DNA of 55,150 nucleotides from Lentisphaerota bacterium (lineage in GTDB: Bacteria; Verrucomicrobiota; Kiritimatiellia; UBA8416; JABMPJ01), in contig JABMPJ010000012.1 of assembly GCA_013203785.1 (NCBI GenBank), forward strand, positions 1 through 55,150. The letters run 5' to 3'. Of this stretch, positions 52,339 to 55,150 are shown in pieces; position 1 is the stretch's first letter, and the number at the start of each line of letters is the position of its first letter. The translations under genes were made by a program, and so were the position numbers. The notes under the pieces are model-generated. The model was given only the letters and a program-made list of their open reading frames with translations. It did no database searches and was not told where the DNA came from.

Positions 52339-52794
52339 CTATCGCGCGTCGTTTTTGGCGATATTGACCACCATCTTACGGCCTTCGTACTCTTTGCCGT
52401 TGGTGGCCTTGATGACCTTGTCGCTGGAGCCGCGATCCGCCATCTGGACGAAGGCATACCCCTTGGACTTGCCGTTGAAGCTGTTTGTGATGACACGAAC
52501 AGTGCTGACACGGCCGAATTCACCCAATTTGCGGGTCAAATCCTTCTCGGTCACATCGTATGAGAGGTTGCCAACATAGAGCTCTGGATTGCCCTTGATC
52601 GACTCGCGGCGCGGGGAGCGATCACGCGACGCACTGCCATCACCACGCTTGGAGCCACCGCGACGTGGCGACTTGGATCCGCTCTGGGCGGGTAACAGGG
52701 TTCGGCCGGCCACTACGCCCACCACAAACCAGGCCAGACTGGCGAAACCAATGACGGCCACAGGGCTGACACTGTTGTTATAGAGTGCAAACAT
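52339..52794 (-). CDS. RRM-domain RNA-binding protein with N-terminal membrane anchor
   Basis: A 151-residue protein. Residues ~10-35 form one hydrophobic helix (VAVIGFASLAWFVVGVVAG). A basic serine/arginine/glycine linker follows, then an RRM with RNP2 (ELYVGNLSYDV) and RNP1 (KGYAFVQM). Small RRM proteins occur in cyanobacteria and PVC bacteria, but a membrane anchor is not usual. It has a strong Shine-Dalgarno (GAGGAGA) and lies directly after rpoD, in the same direction. Confidence 0.85.
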   Translation of the reverse strand: MFALYNNSVSPVAVIGFASLAWFVVGVVAGRTLLPAQSGSKSPRRGGSKRGDGSASRDRSPRRESIKGNPELYVGNLSYDVTEKDLTRKLGEFGRVSTVRVITNSFNGKSKGYAFVQMADRGSSDKVIKATNGKEYEGRKMVVNIAKNDAR

Positions 52795-52816
52795 GGATAC
52801 TTCTCCTCGGGATGGT

Positions 52817-52830
52817 GCGGCATATGCCGC
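52817..52830. promoter_or_regulatory. 14-bp perfect palindrome GCGGCATATGCCGC
   Basis: A perfect inverted repeat between the rpoD stop and the RRM gene start. It could be an operator for the RRM gene or part of a weak hairpin. No T-run follows on either strand, so it is not a normal terminator. Confidence 0.35.
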
Positions 52831-52859
52831 GGGTTTGGATAGTGGAAGCGGGAGGTTGC

Positions 52860-54893
52860 TTATCGCAATTCAAGGAATCCCTCTAGCTTCCTCATTCGTG
52901 TCGGGTGCCTCAACTTACGCAGCGCTTTGGCTTCAATCTGCCGAATCCGCTCACGCGTTACGTTGAACTCGCGCCCAACCTCTTCAAGGGTACGTGAATA
53001 CCCGTCGGTAAGACCGAAACGGTAGTCGAGCACGGCCCGTTCCCGCTCGGTCAACGTGTCCAGGACATCCCGCAGCCGATCCTTGAGCATGCTGTAGGCG
53101 GTCATCTCGGAGGGATTCTCGGCCGATTTATCCTCGATGAAGTCGCCAAAATGGGCGTCATCGCCTTCACCGACCGGGCTCTGCAGGGAGATCGGCTGCT
53201 GCGCCATCTTGTAGACAGCGCGCACCCTCTCGACTGGCAGATCCATTTCCTCCGCGGCTTCCTCGGGCGTGGGTTCACGCCCCAGTTCCTGAACCAGTTT
53301 TTTCTGCACTCGCAGAAGCTTGTTGATGGTCTCAATCATGTGCACCGGGATACGGATCGTGCGGGCCTGGTCCGCTATGGCACGTGTCGCCGCCTGGCGA
53401 ATCCACCAAGTGGCGTACGTACTGAACTTGTATCCGCGTCGGTACTCAAATTTTTCAACGGCCTTCATCAGACCGGTATTGCCCTCCTGGATCAGATCCA
53501 GGAAGGAGAGTCCGCGATTCATGTATTTCTTCACTATACTGATCACCAGACGCAGGTTGGCCTCCACCATTTCGGTACGGGCCTGCTGCCCTTTGCGCAT
53601 ATGGAGGCGCATGGCCTCGATAAAGACAACCACCTCCGCACGATCGACACAGAACTCATGTTCCAACTCCCGCAATAGTTTGCGGTTCGCCGCTATTTCA
53701 CGCTCTCGTTTGTTGCTGGGTCGACGTTTAAGCAGGACGTTCTGGTGATGCAGCGACTGCAGGAAGAGCTGCGAACGCAGATCGCCTTCCCCGGCCATCT
53801 GTTCGATAACCTTCTGTTTGAAGTGAAGTTTGTTGAAAACCTTGCTCAGGCGTTCGCGAGTCTCCTGCATCGACTTAATGCGACGCGAGCGCAAGGTCTC
53901 AGAAATACCGCGCTTCGTGGACTCGGTGTACTGCTTGATCAGCAGCTTCTGAGCGCGATCGATTTCGCCCTTGATGCGAGGCAGCAGCGCCATGTACTGC
54001 TCACGGCTGTCGACGAACTTGTCGATGACTATGCGATCAAATCGCTCATCGCTGTTCTCAAGACGCTCCACCAGACGGAGATACTTTGGCGCCGCAAAGC
54101 CGATCTCATTGAACATGGTCCGCACGCCGATCTCGGCAGTCTCGATCCGCTTGCAGATTTCGACCTCCTGCTCACGGGTCAGAAGCGGCACTTGGCCCAT
54201 CTGGTGCAGGTACATCCGGATGGGATCGTCAAAGAAATCCAGCTTGGTCCGCGTCGCGGCCGCCTTCTTGGCGGATTTCTTTTTATAGCGGTCCACATCA
54301 GAGGACTCGATGATCTCGATATCCATGCCGCGCAGCAGGGCAAGGTAGCTCCCCACCTCGTCAGCGGAAATTACGTCCTCGGGAAGCGTTTCGTTGATGT
54401 CTTCGAAGGTCAGGTACCCCTGGTCCTCGGCGAGCTTCATCAGATCTTTGATCTTCTCGCTGCGCTCCTCGCGCTTCTTTGGATCGAGAGCATACTGCTC
54501 GGCCTGGTCCTCGTCGGACGGCGGCGGCGGCCCGTCTTCCTCTTCGACGGCGTCCTCTCCCTCATTGGCGGCAGCCTTATCAACCTCCTCGTCCTCAGGA
54601 ACCTTAGCGGTCGGGTCGATCTCCGCCGCGTCGGACGCCTTCTTGCCTTTCGCCACACCCTTCGGGGAAGCCGGCTTGGGGGGGGCGCTCTTGGGGGCCG
54701 GGGCGGTCTTCTTGGGGGCCGGTTTCTTGACCGCGGCCTTCCTTTGGGGAACCGCAGCCTTGACCACTTTGGTGGTCTGTTTTGATGATTTTGGTGCTGT
54801 CTTCTTCTTTGCAGCGGCCTTGGACGCAGCGCTCGTCTTGGAGGACTTTGCCGTCGTCTTTTTACCGGAAGCAGAAGCCTTCTTTACAACCAT
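52860..54893 (-). CDS. rpoD: primary RNA polymerase sigma factor RpoD
   Basis: A 677-residue group 1 sigma factor. Residues ~1-95 are lysine/alanine/proline-rich and histone-H1-like, followed by an acidic stretch. Region 1.1 lies around [24 protein letters not shown], region 1.2 is [22 protein letters not shown], region 2 is [56 protein letters not shown], and region 4 ends with [27 protein letters not shown]. The ATG at 54893 is used because the upstream frame adds only MGGVYL. Confidence 0.95.
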   Translation of the reverse strand: MVVKKASASGKKTTAKSSKTSAASKAAAKKKTAPKSSKQTTKVVKAAVPQRKAAVKKPAPKKTAPAPKSAPPKPASPKGVAKGKKASDAAEIDPTAKVPEDEEVDKAAANEGEDAVEEEDGPPPPSDEDQAEQYALDPKKREERSEKIKDLMKLAEDQGYLTFEDINETLPEDVISADEVGSYLALLRGMDIEIIESSDVDRYKKKSAKKAAATRTKLDFFDDPIRMYLHQMGQVPLLTREQEVEICKRIETAEIGVRTMFNEIGFAAPKYLRLVERLENSDERFDRIVIDKFVDSREQYMALLPRIKGEIDRAQKLLIKQYTESTKRGISETLRSRRIKSMQETRERLSKVFNKLHFKQKVIEQMAGEGDLRSQLFLQSLHHQNVLLKRRPSNKREREIAANRKLLRELEHEFCVDRAEVVVFIEAMRLHMRKGQQARTEMVEANLRLVISIVKKYMNRGLSFLDLIQEGNTGLMKAVEKFEYRRGYKFSTYATWWIRQAATRAIADQARTIRIPVHMIETINKLLRVQKKLVQELGREPTPEEAAEEMDLPVERVRAVYKMAQQPISLQSPVGEGDDAHFGDFIEDKSAENPSEMTAYSMLKDRLRDVLDTLTERERAVLDYRFGLTDGYSRTLEEVGREFNVTRERIRQIEAKALRKLRHPTRMRKLEGFLELR

Positions 54894-55150
54894 TAGATAC
54901 ACTCCACCCATTCTAATAACTTCTCCCCTTATGAGGAGAAAAAACGCGGAATTATATGTAGAGGGGTCTCACGATGCAAGTGCGAAACCAGACAAATACT
55001 ACCCACCTGCAGGGATATTTCATCTGAGATGGCCGGAGTGGTGCGCAATCGCCATATAGGCAACGCATCATCGGTCAGGCGTAGCGGCGTGCCGGATCGT
55101 CAGGCACGTCGGCGCCGGGGAAGCCCTCCGGCCCCTACTTCCGATCATCA
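54894..55150. other. upstream region of rpoD, window edge
   Basis: This 257-bp end contains no complete gene. The first ~70 bases upstream of rpoD are A+T-rich and probably hold its promoter. On the minus strand a short frame ends ...GADVPDDPARRYA before a stop at about 55077, possibly the end of another gene, but an in-frame stop upstream prevents a call. Confidence 0.4.

Noticed and set aside
55028..55105. tRNA-like GCCGGAGTGGTG sequence near the right edge
   Set aside because: No matching T-arm or acceptor 3' half could be paired.

Overview
The window looks like chromosomal DNA of an uncultivated Gram-negative bacterium, most likely of the PVC group (Kiritimatiellota, Lentisphaerota or Verrucomicrobiota). 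This placement is an inference. It rests on the moderately high G+C content, a DUF2961/GH172 lipoprotein, an MGH1-like glycosidase, a Gfo/Idh/MocA oxidoreductase with a four-cysteine cluster, and many copies of the dispersed 'TGTGTTCATCTGTG' repeat that I associate from memory with such genomes. No rRNA, tRNA, CRISPR array or intact transposase was seen.

Layout. 0.1-2.5 kb: secreted GH172-like lipoprotein. 2.6-7.5 kb: a surface-glycan block on the minus strand (GT-C membrane glycosyltransferase, GT2, two CDP-paratose 2-epimerase-like enzymes), with intergenic spaces filled by an inverted-repeat element. 7.5-9.8 kb: accessory genes (AAA/DUF4143 ATPase, and a GxxExxY gene bracketed by inverted repeat tracts). 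10.2-18.6 kb: flippase, DUF115-like protein, hexapeptide acyltransferase, YfhO-like membrane protein, methyltransferase, TIGR04372-type glycosyltransferase. 18.6-29.7 kb: a ten-gene minus-strand run holding three thiamine-diphosphate enzyme genes (acetolactate-synthase-like, E1 alpha, E1 beta), an alcohol dehydrogenase, an SDR, two methyltransferases, two sugar-nucleotide epimerases and a nucleotidyltransferase-kinase fusion. 30.1-33.8 kb: divergent CMP-sugar synthetase and a four-part NeuB fusion, then a GmhA-like isomerase. Together 10-34 kb look like a locus that makes, activates and exports an unusual acidic or branched sugar.

33.8-35.8 kb is a scar region. It holds fragments resembling the ATPase, GT2 and GT4 genes found further downstream, 32-bp direct repeats, and a UPF0175/DUF3368 toxin-antitoxin pair whose toxin is frameshifted. 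35.8-41.0 kb: second AAA/DUF4143 ATPase, GT4, a paralogue of the first GT-C enzyme, and a membrane GT2.

41-55 kb is mostly housekeeping and catabolic: TrmJ, M50 protease, glucose-6-phosphate isomerase, a LacI regulator, an Ldh-family dehydrogenase, a D-mannonate oxidoreductase-like SDR, an MGH1-like glycosidase, a Gfo/Idh/MocA oxidoreductase, a PfpI protein, a membrane-anchored RRM protein and the primary sigma factor RpoD. A shared operator-like palindrome sits upstream of lacI and between the SDR and glycosidase genes, which suggests a sugar-acid regulon.
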